Assembly: GCA_000720375.1 (NCBI GenBank)
Contig: JOAA01000005.1
Location: 310,001-374,000 of the forward strand
DNA: 64,000 bases
From: Rhodococcus rhodnii
GTDB lineage: Bacteria; Actinomycetota; Actinomycetes; Mycobacteriales; Pseudonocardiaceae
Direction of reading: 5' to 3'
The translations under genes and the position numbers were made by a program. The first letter of the stretch is position 1; the number at the start of each line of letters is the position of its first letter. Below the pieces are notes generated by a model. The model was given only the letters and a program-made list of their open reading frames with translations, was not told the DNA's origin and did no database searches. This document shows positions 26,590-34,775 of the stretch, one piece after another.

Positions 26590-27303
26590 GTGGGTAACCG
26601 AACGCTCGTACTGTGGGACATCGATCTGACGCTGGTCGACCTGGCCGGCATCGGCCGGGAGTGGTACACCGCCGCGCTGTCCAACGCGCTCGGCCTCTCC
26701 CTGTCACACCTGCCCGCGTTCCCCGGGCGGACCGAACGGGCGATCACTCACGAGCTGCTGTCCGCGCACGGCGCACAGGCCACCGAGGAGGAGATCCAGG
26801 CGATCTTCACCGAGCTGGTCGCGATCGCCGAGGCCGACCGCCACCTGCTGCACGAACGCGGACGCGTACTGCCCGGCGTACTCGACGTGGTCGCCGAACT
26901 CGCGGCACGCGACCACGTGGTCCAGTCGCTGGTCACCGGCAACCTGCCGGAGGTCTCGCACGTCAAACTGGCCCCGTTCGGCCTGCTCGAGCACATCGAC
27001 CTGGAAATCGGCGGCTACGGCTCACTGTCGGCGGAACGCAGCGACCTGGTCTCCGCGGCGATGGAACTCGCCGCCGCGAAACACGGCGGCTTCGAGCCCG
27101 AATCGGTCGTCGTCATCGGCGACACGCCGCATGACGTGCGCGCCGCCCTGGCCCACGGCGCCATCGCGATCGGCGTGGGCACAGGCCGCCACAGCTTGAC
27201 GTCACTGCGTGAGGCGGGGGCGCACGCGGTGTTCCGTGACCTCTCTGATACCGAGAAAGTGCTTTCCGCAGTTCTTGACAGGCAACTACAGGACGGTCGC
27301 TAG
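26590..27303 (+). CDS. HAD-superfamily hydrolase
   Basis: The 237-aa protein has the HAD motifs: nucleophile DIDLTLVD near the start, SLVTGN (motif II), a Lys near the middle, and VVIGDTPHD (motif III/IV). The helical cap between motifs I and II fits phosphoglycolate phosphatase-like enzymes. The substrate is not readable. GTG 26590 was chosen as it places the DxDxT motif near the N-terminus. It is followed after 10 bp by a secreted paralogue gene. Confidence 0.8.
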   Translation: MGNRTLVLWDIDLTLVDLAGIGREWYTAALSNALGLSLSHLPAFPGRTERAITHELLSAHGAQATEEEIQAIFTELVAIAEADRHLLHERGRVLPGVLDVVAELAARDHVVQSLVTGNLPEVSHVKLAPFGLLEHIDLEIGGYGSLSAERSDLVSAAMELAAAKHGGFEPESVVVIGDTPHDVRAALAHGAIAIGVGTGRHSLTSLREAGAHAVFRDLSDTEKVLSAVLDRQLQDGR

Positions 27304-27313
27304 TCTCACCCCC

Positions 27314-28147
27314 GTGAGTGCTCCAGGTGGGGGATACCAAGGTCTCGGTTACTACGACGAGCCGCAGCCCAAGAAGCCGACCGGCCTGATCGTGTCGGTG
27401 GTGATCGCGGCCGTCGTGGTGGTCGGCCTGGTCATGACGCTGCTGATCGTGAACCCGACGAGCCCGGTGACCGGCGAACCGCTCGCCGTGGCGAACCCGA
27501 CGACGTCGCCGTCATCCCCAACCAGATCGGGCCCGTCGAACAACCCACTGCAGCCCAAGGCGACCGGCGCGCCGAAGGTCGAAGGCTGGAAAGTGATCGC
27601 CGTCAACGACGGCAGAGAACTGCAGACGACCAAGGCGTACGACGTGCCGCAGAGCTGGGAACCGCTCACGACCACAGCCTCGTTCGGCTCAGGGGATACG
27701 AAGTTCACCCTCTACACGCCGGCGATCTACATGAGGGGCGTCTGCCCGGGCTCTCCGAACACGTTCCGCTCGATCGCAGGCCTGCTGACCGTGCAGAACA
27801 CCGGTGACAACGCGGCGCAGGCGGTTGCCGCGGCGCAGCGCATCTCCGATGGGGCTTATGTCACCAAGGGTGGCGTCAAGCCGAAGGTGACCATGGGTCA
27901 GCCTCAGCCTGTTGTTGTCGATAAGGACAAGAAGGCTTCGACGGTTTCCGCGAAGCTGGCGATCACGCCTGGGCCTGAGGACAAGTGTTCGCCGAATGCG
28001 GCTTCGGTGAGTGTCGTCGTGCTGGAGTCGAAGCCGACCGACAAGACCAGCGTGGTCATTGCCGCTTTTGCTGATCAGGGCGTTCCTGACGCTACCCCCG
28101 AGGGTGATCTGCTGAAGATCGTGACCAGCCTGCACCCGGCTAACTGA
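27314..28147 (+). CDS. Membrane-anchored secreted protein, paralogue B
   Basis: The 277-aa protein has a cytosolic Gly/Tyr/Pro-rich head (GGGYQGLGYYDEPQPKKP), a membrane segment (about 22-46), a Ser/Thr/Pro linker and an outside domain. The domain shares YDVPQSWE, a VCPG cysteine, GQPQPVVVD and DKCSP with the gene at 23122-23817, indicating a common fold with one disulphide. GTG 27314 starts it. A hairpin terminator follows the stop. Confidence 0.65.
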   Translation: MSAPGGGYQGLGYYDEPQPKKPTGLIVSVVIAAVVVVGLVMTLLIVNPTSPVTGEPLAVANPTTSPSSPTRSGPSNNPLQPKATGAPKVEGWKVIAVNDGRELQTTKAYDVPQSWEPLTTTASFGSGDTKFTLYTPAIYMRGVCPGSPNTFRSIAGLLTVQNTGDNAAQAVAAAQRISDGAYVTKGGVKPKVTMGQPQPVVVDKDKKASTVSAKLAITPGPEDKCSPNAASVSVVVLESKPTDKTSVVIAAFADQGVPDATPEGDLLKIVTSLHPAN

Positions 28148-28151
28148 GAAT

Positions 28152-28173
28152 GGCCCGGCTTCGCCGCCGGGCC
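28152..28173 (+). terminator. Hairpin terminator
   Basis: GGCCCGGC (28152-28159) pairs with GCCGGGCC (28166-28173), 4 bp after the stop of the secreted-protein gene. Confidence 0.6.
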
Positions 28174-28308
28174 GCTACTTTGGCTGCGGGCGGACGCCAG
28201 CCGGCCGCTCGGATACCCGCACCTCTGGCACAGGCGGCTCGACTCATTCGCCAGTTCCTTCCCCCACAGCCCTCGGGACCGCGTCCGTGACCAGGCCAAA
28301 CCCAAGGA

Positions 28309-28369
28309 TTGTCGTACCCCTGCGGTAGCGTGAAAATCAGGGGGACCCCCTCGGGAATTGCTGTTGCGG
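28309..28369 (+). repeat. Palindromic intergenic repeat, cluster copy 1
   Basis: It reads TTGTCGTACCCCTGCGG, TAGCGTGAAAATC, then AGGGGG-A-CCCCCT, GGGAATTGCTGTTGCGG. The arms of the core pair perfectly over six bases. Confidence 0.75.
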
Positions 28370-28414
28370 ACCACGCTGCCCGGCCGCAGAAGTGCTCAGC
28401 CGGGCGAACCGGAA

Positions 28415-28474
28415 CTGTCGTACCCCTCCGGTAACGTGAAAATCGGGGGTCCCCCTGGGGAATTCCAGTTGCGA
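28415..28474 (+). repeat. Palindromic intergenic repeat, cluster copy 2
   Basis: It reads CTGTCGTACCCCTCCGG, TAACGTGAAAATC, core GGGGG-T-CCCCC, then TGGGGAATTCCAGTTGCGA. The core keeps five G/C pairs; the outer pairs are lost. Confidence 0.75.
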
Positions 28475-28587
28475 TGGCGATTGCCCTGGAACCTTCCAAC
28501 TCCCGCACGCTCGGCGCAGGCCGCTCGACCTGTTCGCCAGTCCATGACCTCATCACCCCAGAGCCCTTGACCAGCGCAAACCCTGGA

Positions 28588-28649
28588 TTGTCGTACCCCT
28601 GCGGTAACGTGAAAAACAAGGGATCCCCTTGGGGGAATTGCTGTTGCGG
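28588..28649 (+). repeat. Palindromic intergenic repeat, cluster copy 3
   Basis: It reads TTGTCGTACCCCTGCGG, TAACGTGAAAAA, then core CAAGGG-ATC-CCCTTG, then GGGGGAATTGCTGTTGCGG. One G-C pair of the other copies is replaced by A-T on both arms, so pairing is kept. Confidence 0.75.
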
Positions 28650-28705
28650 TGAAGCGCGGGATCCGGGAAGGAATGGCCGGCGCTCGGGAGCGGTCTGAAA
28701 AGCCA

Positions 28706-28731
28706 ATGGCCCGGCATCGCTGCCGGGCCAT
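28706..28731 (-). terminator. Hairpin terminator after proS
   Basis: ATGGCCCGGC (28706-28715) pairs perfectly with GCCGGGCCAT (28722-28731) around a 6-nt loop, 21 bp past the proS stop. Confidence 0.65.
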
Positions 28732-28752
28732 CGCGCTAGAAGCTGAATCCTG

Positions 28753-30501
28753 TCAGCCGCGCACAAGCGCCTTAACGTGCTCAACAACCTCGCCAACCGG
28801 AACCTCGGTCCGCTCCCCACTAGCCCGGTCCTTCACCTCAACCAGACCATTCGCCAAACCCCGACCGATCACGACGATCGTAGGCACACCGATCAGCTCG
28901 GCATCCGCGAACTTCACGCCAGGCGAAGCCTTCCGATCATCCAGCAGCACAGTCACCCCAGCCGAATCCAGCTCGCCGGCCAACTGCTCGGCATACGAGC
29001 GGATGCTGTCGTCCTTACCCGCCATCACGATGTGCAGGTCGAACGGGCTGACGTTGCGAGGCCAGATCAAGCCCTTCTCGTCGTGGTACTGCTCGGCGAT
29101 CACGGCCACCGCACGCGAGACGCCGATGCCGTACGAACCCATGGTGATCCGGATCGGCTTCGAGTCCGGGCCGAGCGCGTCCAGGTTGAACGCGTCCGCG
29201 TACTTGCGGCCCAGCTGGAAGATGTGGCCGATCTCGATGCCGCGCGCGGCGACCAGGGTGCCCTTGCCGTCCGGCGCGGGGTCGCCTTCCCGCACCTCGG
29301 CCGCCTCGATCGTGCCGTCTGGCGTGAAGTCCCTGCCGCACACCAGGTCCACGACGTGGTGGTCGGCCTTGTCGGCACCCGTGACCCACGCGGTGCCGCG
29401 CACGATCCGGGGGTCGACGAGGTAACGGACACCGTTCGCGGCCAGCGCGGCCGGGCCGATGTATCCCTTGACCAGGAAGGGGTTCGCGGCGAAGTCCTTG
29501 TCCTCCAGCAGGGCGACCTCGGCGGGCTCCAGTGACGCCTCGAGCCGCTTCATGTCGACCTCGCGGTCGCCGGGCACGCCGACGCCCAGCAGCGTCCAGT
29601 CCTTCGAACCCGGCTGCCGGGTCTTGATCAGGACGTTCTTCAACGTGTCCGCGGCCGTGAACTTCCGGTCCAGCTCGGCGTTGTTCAGGAAGTCGACCAG
29701 GGTCTCGATCGTCGGCGTGTTCGGCGTGTAGTGCACCTGCGCGTCGGGCTTGTCCTCAATGGACTGCTCCGGCGGCGCTGGCGTCACGACGGCCTCGACG
29801 TTCGCGGCGTAGTCCGAAGCGGTGCTACGGACGTAAGTGTCCTCACCGGACGCGGCCACGGCGAGGAATTCCTCGGACGCCGAGCCGCCCATCGCGCCGG
29901 ACGTGGCCTTGACGATCACGTATTCCAGGCCGAGCCGGTCGAACGTCTTGATGTACGCGTCCCGGTGCCGCAGGTACGAGTTCGCCAGGCCTTCGTCGTC
30001 CAGGTCGAAGGAGTACGAGTCCTTCATGACGAACTCGCGGCCGCGCAGGATGCCCGCGCGGGGACGCGCCTCGTCGCGGTACTTGGTCTGGATTTGGTAC
30101 AGGATGACCGGGTAGTCCTTGTACGAGCTGTACTCGCCCTTCACCGTCAGCGCGAAGAGTTCCTCGTGCGTCGGGCCGAGCAGGTAGTCGGCGCCCTTGC
30201 GGTCCTTCAGGCGGAACAGGTTGGGGCCGTACTCGGTCCACCGGTTGGTCGCCTCGTAGGGCTCGCGGGGCAGCAGGGCGGGGAACTGGATCTCCTGCCC
30301 GCCCATCGCGTTCATCTCTTCGCGGATGATGTTCTCGACGTTGCGGAACACCCGCATGCCCAGCGGCAGCCAGGAGTAACCGCCCGGGGCCACCCGGCGG
30401 ACGTAGCCGGCGCGTACCAGCAGCTTGTGGCTCGGTACCTCGGCGTCCGCCGGATCCTCACGCAAGGTGCGCAGGAACAGCGACGACATCCTGGTGATCA
30501 C
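28753..30501 (-). CDS. proS: Prolyl-tRNA synthetase, bacterial type
   Basis: The 582-aa class II enzyme begins [20 protein letters not shown] within its first residues. It has motif 1 ([19 protein letters not shown]), motif 2 ([21 protein letters not shown]), an insertion editing-like domain (about 230-395) and motif 3 (GSYGIGVSR), followed by the anticodon-binding domain. It charges tRNA-Pro. GTG 30501 is preferred since GAGGAG lies about 8 bp upstream; ATG 30489 is possible. It ends at a clear hairpin. The closeness to rimP-nusA-infB, siroheme synthase and mtr resembles mycobacterial order. Confidence 0.95.
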   Translation of the reverse strand: MITRMSSLFLRTLREDPADAEVPSHKLLVRAGYVRRVAPGGYSWLPLGMRVFRNVENIIREEMNAMGGQEIQFPALLPREPYEATNRWTEYGPNLFRLKDRKGADYLLGPTHEELFALTVKGEYSSYKDYPVILYQIQTKYRDEARPRAGILRGREFVMKDSYSFDLDDEGLANSYLRHRDAYIKTFDRLGLEYVIVKATSGAMGGSASEEFLAVAASGEDTYVRSTASDYAANVEAVVTPAPPEQSIEDKPDAQVHYTPNTPTIETLVDFLNNAELDRKFTAADTLKNVLIKTRQPGSKDWTLLGVGVPGDREVDMKRLEASLEPAEVALLEDKDFAANPFLVKGYIGPAALAANGVRYLVDPRIVRGTAWVTGADKADHHVVDLVCGRDFTPDGTIEAAEVREGDPAPDGKGTLVAARGIEIGHIFQLGRKYADAFNLDALGPDSKPIRITMGSYGIGVSRAVAVIAEQYHDEKGLIWPRNVSPFDLHIVMAGKDDSIRSYAEQLAGELDSAGVTVLLDDRKASPGVKFADAELIGVPTIVVIGRGLANGLVEVKDRASGERTEVPVGEVVEHVKALVRG

Positions 30502-30568
30502 GGCGTTCACTCCTCGTGGCGATAGTGCCAAAGAGCGTAGTGAACGCCGTCGGCCCACTTCCAACCGG

Positions 30569-32482
30569 TTAAACGACCCGGTCGTTGCCTCCGTCGGCGG
30601 GAACCTGCGCGCCGGTGGTGAACCCGAAGGTCGCCGAGCACATCTCGGCCACCAATCTGCCCACTCCGGCGCTGGTCACCTCGGTTTTCAGCAGGTTGCG
30701 GCGCTTGTAGTCGCCCACCGACATGCCGTAGTGCGCGGCCCGCTGTTCGAGGACTTCCTGAGTCCAGAGACCCGTGTCGAAAACGGCGTCTGGGTGGACC
30801 GTGTTCACGCGAATCCCGTCGGCCGCCCATTCCAGCGCGGCGACCCGGGCCAATTGGGTCACGGCCGCTTTCGAGGCCGAGTAGGCGGCCGCGCCCGGGC
30901 CAGGGGCCGGCACGTTCTTGGACGCGATCACGACCACCCGGCCGCCGTTCGGCGCGAGCTTGAGGAACGGGTGCACCTGGGTGAACAGATCGGCGATCGC
31001 GTCGGTGTTCACGGCCAGCGTCCGCCGCCAGATCCGCTGATCAAGCTCGGCGATCGGGGTGTTGCCGGGGAAGACCCCTGCCGACGGGATCACCATGTCG
31101 ATTCCGCCGAACCGCTCGACGCCTTGCGCAATCGCTTGCTTGATCGCCTGCGAGTCGGTCACGTCCGCTCGCACGCCGAGGTAGTCCGCTGTGCTTTCGG
31201 TTTCGGACAGGTCCAAGCCGATCACGCTGGAGCCCTTGGCTTTGAGCGCCTGCACGCACGCCTTGCCGATGCCCGACGCGGCTCCAGTGACCAGCGCGAC
31301 CTCGCCGGTGAACTCGGCGGGTGCGCCCGCGAGCTTGAGTTTGGCCTGTTCGAGTTCCCAGTACTCGACCTCGAACAGGTCCTGCTCGGACAGGGCCCGG
31401 TACGTGCCGATCCGCTCGGCGTTCTCGATGATCTTGATGGTGTGCCGGTAGATGTCCCTGGCGATGTCGGCGTCCTTGGCGCGCTTGCCGATCGTGAGCA
31501 TGCCCAGTTCCGGATCGAGGATCACCCGTGGCTCCGGGTCGAGCATGACCAGGCCCTCAGTCGCGTTTGCCGCGAAGTAGGCCTTGTAGTCACGGCGGAA
31601 CGCGTCGATGTCCCGGCCGATCAAGGGGATCCGTTTGGTTCGGATGATGTGGTCCGGGGTGGCCGGACCCCGGGTGGCCACGTCGGCCAGGTCTTCGCGG
31701 TTGACGAAGGCCATCGTCGCCGGATCGGTGTGCCTGCTGACGATCATCGGGCCGATTTCCTTGCGGATCTTCGCAATCGTCAACGGGTCGACTACGACCG
31801 GCTCGGCCGCGCTCGAGTGCTCGCCGATTCGGTCCTCGGCCGCGCTGACCAGCTGGATGTGCCGGTCGTAGGCCTCTTTGGCGGTGTCGCCGAACGTGAA
31901 CAGGCCGTGGTTCATCAGGACCACGCCGACGATTTCGTCAGTGAGCTGTTCTTGGAAAATCTCGGCGGCGACGCGCGCGAGCTTGAACCCGGGCATCACA
32001 TACGGGACGACGATCACCTTGTCCCCGTAGACCTCCTTGACCAGCGGCTCCCGCTGGTTGGTCAGCGTGATCACCGCGTCGGAGTGGCTGTGCAGCACGG
32101 AAGTGTGCGGCAACAGCACGTGCATCAGCGTTTCCACGCTGGGGTCGGGCGCTTTCGCGTCCAGCAGGGCACATCGCAGCTCGTTCATCATCCGGCTGTC
32201 CGGCAGTTCCTCGAGCTGCACCAGTTGCCGCAGCCGCTCGAGGCGCAGCGGCGCGAAGCCCGGCCGCTCGATGGTCGCCAGATCCCAGCCGCTTCCCTTG
32301 ACGTACAGGACTTCCACCGGCTCGCCGGTGATGTCCTTGACGGTCGCCTTGACCGAGGTGTTGCCGCCGCCGTGCAGGACGAGACCGGGCTCGGCGCCGA
32401 GCAGCCGCGAAGCTTGGACGCAGTCATCCAGCGGGTCGGGATACGTTTCAGCCCAACGGTTTTCCATTGATGATCCGTTCAT
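30569..32482 (-). CDS. Class II aldolase / short-chain dehydrogenase fusion
   Basis: The 637-aa protein has two domains. The N-terminal AraD-like aldolase has HGGGNTSVK, a metal pair in HSHSD and a third His in [10 protein letters not shown]. The C-terminal SDR domain (about 390-637) has [15 protein letters not shown] in place of NAGV, and the catalytic YSASK. Related fusions handle L-rhamnulose-1-phosphate and lactaldehyde. Here the start overlaps mtnA by up to 35 bp and no rhamnose gene is near, so a methylthioribulose- or deoxyribulose-1-phosphate substrate is more likely (inference). It would give dihydroxyacetone phosphate plus an aldehyde that the SDR domain converts. ATG 32467 is an alternative start. 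Confidence 0.8.
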   Translation of the reverse strand: MNGSSMENRWAETYPDPLDDCVQASRLLGAEPGLVLHGGGNTSVKATVKDITGEPVEVLYVKGSGWDLATIERPGFAPLRLERLRQLVQLEELPDSRMMNELRCALLDAKAPDPSVETLMHVLLPHTSVLHSHSDAVITLTNQREPLVKEVYGDKVIVVPYVMPGFKLARVAAEIFQEQLTDEIVGVVLMNHGLFTFGDTAKEAYDRHIQLVSAAEDRIGEHSSAAEPVVVDPLTIAKIRKEIGPMIVSRHTDPATMAFVNREDLADVATRGPATPDHIIRTKRIPLIGRDIDAFRRDYKAYFAANATEGLVMLDPEPRVILDPELGMLTIGKRAKDADIARDIYRHTIKIIENAERIGTYRALSEQDLFEVEYWELEQAKLKLAGAPAEFTGEVALVTGAASGIGKACVQALKAKGSSVIGLDLSETESTADYLGVRADVTDSQAIKQAIAQGVERFGGIDMVIPSAGVFPGNTPIAELDQRIWRRTLAVNTDAIADLFTQVHPFLKLAPNGGRVVVIASKNVPAPGPGAAAYSASKAAVTQLARVAALEWAADGIRVNTVHPDAVFDTGLWTQEVLEQRAAHYGMSVGDYKRRNLLKTEVTSAGVGRLVAEMCSATFGFTTGAQVPADGGNDRVV

Positions 32483-33407
32483 CCGTGACGATCGCGGTGA
32501 CCAAGTCTGCCGGAGTGACGTCGAAGGCGTAGTTCAGCGCCTTGCTGCCATCTGGCGTGTGTTCGCCAAGGATCTCGGCGGCGTCCCTGATCTCGATCTC
32601 GACCCGTGCACCGTCCGGTGTGTCCGGGTCGATGGTGGATTCCGGCGCGGCGACAAGGAAAGGGATGCCCGCCCGATGCGCGGCGAGCGCCAGCGGATAC
32701 GTACCGATCTTGTTGACGACATCGCCATTGGCCGCGATCCGGTCGGCGCCCACGATCACAGCGTCGGCCAACCCTCTGGCGAGCACGGTTGGCCCAGCGG
32801 AGTCCACGACGACCGTGTGGTCAATGCCCATCTGCTGCAGTTCCCACGCCGTCAAACGCGCGCCTTGCAGCAGTGGACGCGTTTCGTCGAGGTAGACGTG
32901 CCCTATGGCGTCACGCTCTTGCAAAGCTCTGACAACGCCTAAGGCCGTACCCCACTCGACGCATGCGAGCGCGCCCGCGTTGCAGTGCGTCTGGACGTTG
33001 ATCCGTGGTCCGAGGCGGTCGATCAGCCACTGCGCACCTCGACGGCCGAGGTCGGCATTGCGACGGATGTCGTCTTCGAGGATGTGCTTGGCCTCTTCGA
33101 TCATGGCCTCGGTGCCCTGGTCGAGTTTGGCGAGGACTTTGCTGACTCCCCACGACAGGTTCACGGCCGTTGGCCGGGCCTTGCTGATCTTCTCGGCCTG
33201 TTCGCGCACGTCGTCGCCGTTTTTCGCGGCCAAGGCGACGCCGAGGGCGCCCGCGACGCCCAAGGCGGGAGCGCCTCGGACGGCCAAGCGCTTGATCGAG
33301 TCGATGAGCTCGTCGACCGTGTCGACGTGGATGACCTTCACGGTGCCAGGCAGCAGGGTCTGATCAATCAGGACAATTCGGTCGTTGCGCCAGTCGATCG
33401 TCCGCAT
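32448..33407 (-). CDS. mtnA: S-methyl-5-thioribose-1-phosphate isomerase
   Basis: The 319-aa protein matches MtnA/aIF2B-like isomerases: AVRGAPALGVAGALGVAL, then the catalytic Cys142 in THCNAGALA and Asp222 in VGADRIAANGDVVNKIGT. It converts 5-methylthioribose-1-phosphate, and in some species 5-deoxyribose-1-phosphate, to the ribulose form. ATG 33407 has AAAGG 8 bp upstream; a GTG three codons earlier is less likely. No other Met-salvage gene (mtnB, C, D, K or P) is present in the window. The directly linked aldolase-dehydrogenase suggests a DHAP-shunt-type route. Confidence 0.88.
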   Translation of the reverse strand: MRTIDWRNDRIVLIDQTLLPGTVKVIHVDTVDELIDSIKRLAVRGAPALGVAGALGVALAAKNGDDVREQAEKISKARPTAVNLSWGVSKVLAKLDQGTEAMIEEAKHILEDDIRRNADLGRRGAQWLIDRLGPRINVQTHCNAGALACVEWGTALGVVRALQERDAIGHVYLDETRPLLQGARLTAWELQQMGIDHTVVVDSAGPTVLARGLADAVIVGADRIAANGDVVNKIGTYPLALAAHRAGIPFLVAAPESTIDPDTPDGARVEIEIRDAAEILGEHTPDGSKALNYAFDVTPADLVTAIVTDERIINGKPLG

Positions 33408-33457
33408 GAGCTCCACCTTTCCAGTTTTTGTCGGTGGTCGGGTCTACCGTCTCGAAC

Positions 33458-33808
33458 ATGCACCTGAAGATGATCACCATTGACTGCGCTGAGCCCCGTG
33501 ACCTGGCAACCTTCTGGACCGCGGCGCTCGGCACCGAGATCACGAGCGACTACGAGGGCCACTTCGTCATGCTGGCGCCGTGGGATCCCGCGGGAGTGGC
33601 CCTCGGCCTGCAAAGAGTTCCGGAGGAACTGGCAGGCAAGAACCGGGTCCACATCGATCTGCACACCGAGGACCGGCTGGCCGAGGTCGACCGGTTAGTC
33701 GGCCTGGGGGCCACCATCGTCGACGAGCAGAAGGTGCCGGGCCTGTCCTGGACAGTCCTGGCCGACCCGGCCGGGAACGTCTTCTGCGTAGCCGGAGAGG
33801 AGCACTAA
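33458..33808 (+). CDS. VOC-family protein
   Basis: The 116-aa protein begins HLKMITIDCAEPRDLATFW and ends WTVLADPAGNVFCV, a short glyoxalase-like VOC module of the actinobacterial type without the usual metal-binding glutamates. The substrate is unknown. ATG 33458 fits the family start. It is divergent from mtnA with a 50-bp gap and is followed after 14 bp by yaaA. Confidence 0.72.
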   Translation: MHLKMITIDCAEPRDLATFWTAALGTEITSDYEGHFVMLAPWDPAGVALGLQRVPEELAGKNRVHIDLHTEDRLAEVDRLVGLGATIVDEQKVPGLSWTVLADPAGNVFCVAGEEH

Positions 33809-33822
33809 GTAAACTTCCCAGC

Positions 33823-34560
33823 GTGCTCGTGCTGCTTCCGCCATCGGAGACCAAGGCCGAGGGCGGTTCCGGCCCTTCGCTCGACCTGACCGCGCTGTCG
33901 TTCCCCGAACTGGAGCCGGTCCGGGCGAAGCTGCTGGCCGCACTGGTCGACCTCGCTCAGGACGTCCCGGCCAGCCTGGCCGCGCTCGGCTTGTCGGAAC
34001 GCCAGTCGGCCGAAGTCGCGCGTAACGCTGAGCTGCATTCCTCGCCGACAATGCCTTCGTTGTCGCGCTACACAGGTGTGCTCTACGACGCATTGGACGT
34101 CTCCGGCATGAAACCGGCGGAGCGCCGTCGTGCTTCCGAGCGGCTGGCAGTGGCTTCGGCGCTGTTCGGTGTGGTCCGTGCGGACGATCACGTGCCCGCG
34201 TACCGGCTTTCGGCATCGAGTTCGGTGCCTGGAATCGGGCCGCTGGGCGCACTGTGGCGCCCAGCGCTGGAGCCGGTTCTTGCCGGACTTGACGGTCTTG
34301 TCGTTGACATGCGTTCAGGCCCGTATGCCGGACTGGCCAAGATCCCCGGTGCCATCACGGTCAAAGTGGTGAGTGAAGAGAAAGGCGGCCGTCGTCTCGC
34401 GGTCACCCACTTCAACAAGGCGCACAAGGGCAAACTGGCTCGTGCCTTGGCTTGCGCGCCATCCGAACCGGACTCCGTGCGCAAGATGGTTGCCGTTGCG
34501 GCCAAAGCAGATCTGCGCCTGGAGCAGACCGGGCCGACCGCGCTCGAGCTCGTGATCTGA
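33823..34560 (+). CDS. yaaA: YaaA family peroxide-stress protein
   Basis: The 245-aa protein starts VLVLLPPSETKAEGG, and has RYTGVLYDALDVSGM, a middle DMRSGPYAGLAKI and late THFNKAHKGKLARAL, the YaaA/DUF328 signature. In E. coli YaaA lowers free iron and limits DNA damage during H2O2 stress; the fold binds DNA. GTG 33823 was chosen because it begins at the conserved LLPPSETK motif. It is probably cotranscribed with the VOC gene. Confidence 0.88.
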   Translation: MLVLLPPSETKAEGGSGPSLDLTALSFPELEPVRAKLLAALVDLAQDVPASLAALGLSERQSAEVARNAELHSSPTMPSLSRYTGVLYDALDVSGMKPAERRRASERLAVASALFGVVRADDHVPAYRLSASSSVPGIGPLGALWRPALEPVLAGLDGLVVDMRSGPYAGLAKIPGAITVKVVSEEKGGRRLAVTHFNKAHKGKLARALACAPSEPDSVRKMVAVAAKADLRLEQTGPTALELVI

Positions 34561-34775
34561 CTTGCGCCGGCGGAATAAAGTGGACGCGTAAAGTTCGCTA
34601 CGTCACAGCGGGACTAATCGGTTCGAGGCCGTGGTTGTGCTTCAGGTAAGCTGATCAGTACTACGAGCGGCCACACGGGCCGCCAAGCTCCCCCCAATCC
34701 ATTCGGCGCATCCGTGCGCCGGGCTCGTCCGGCGGAAAAACCTGCTCGGGACGTGCCAACTTCCGAGAGGTCTTC
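34561..34775 (+). promoter_or_regulatory. 215-bp leader upstream of DEAD-box helicase
   Basis: This gene-free stretch holds the promoter and probable 5' UTR of the helicase gene. A TAAGCT hexamer (about 34647-34652) could be a -10 box; the -35 is not clear. GGCGCA (34705-34710) pairs with TGCGCC (34715-34720) around TCCG. Helicase mRNAs in other bacteria often carry long regulated leaders; regulation here is inference. Confidence 0.4.

Larger units (their letters stand above)
28148..28752. other. Gene-free repeat cluster between convergent genes
   Basis: This 605-bp stretch between the ends of the secreted-protein gene and proS holds a terminator at each end and three copies of the palindromic repeat. 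Copies 1 and 3 share up to about 90 bp of flank on their left side (28216-28308 and 28505-28587), so the region looks like an unequal duplication. The open frames seen here repeat the same peptide because of the DNA repeat and show no protein-like features. Confidence 0.65.

Noticed and set aside
28216..28650. CRISPR array
   Set aside because: Three repeats with unequal spacers of about 45 and 113 bp, no cas genes, palindromic cores and repeat-like flanks rule it out.
28140..28820. Minus-strand frame with a repeated IPQGDPLFFTLPQGYDN-like peptide
   Set aside because: The peptide repeat is only the translation of the intergenic DNA repeat; spacing varies and there are no domain or start features, and it covers two terminators.
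30569..33407. Rhamnose catabolic locus
   Set aside because: The aldolase-SDR fusion resembles rhamnose enzymes, but no rhamnose isomerase, kinase or transporter is near, and it overlaps mtnA instead.
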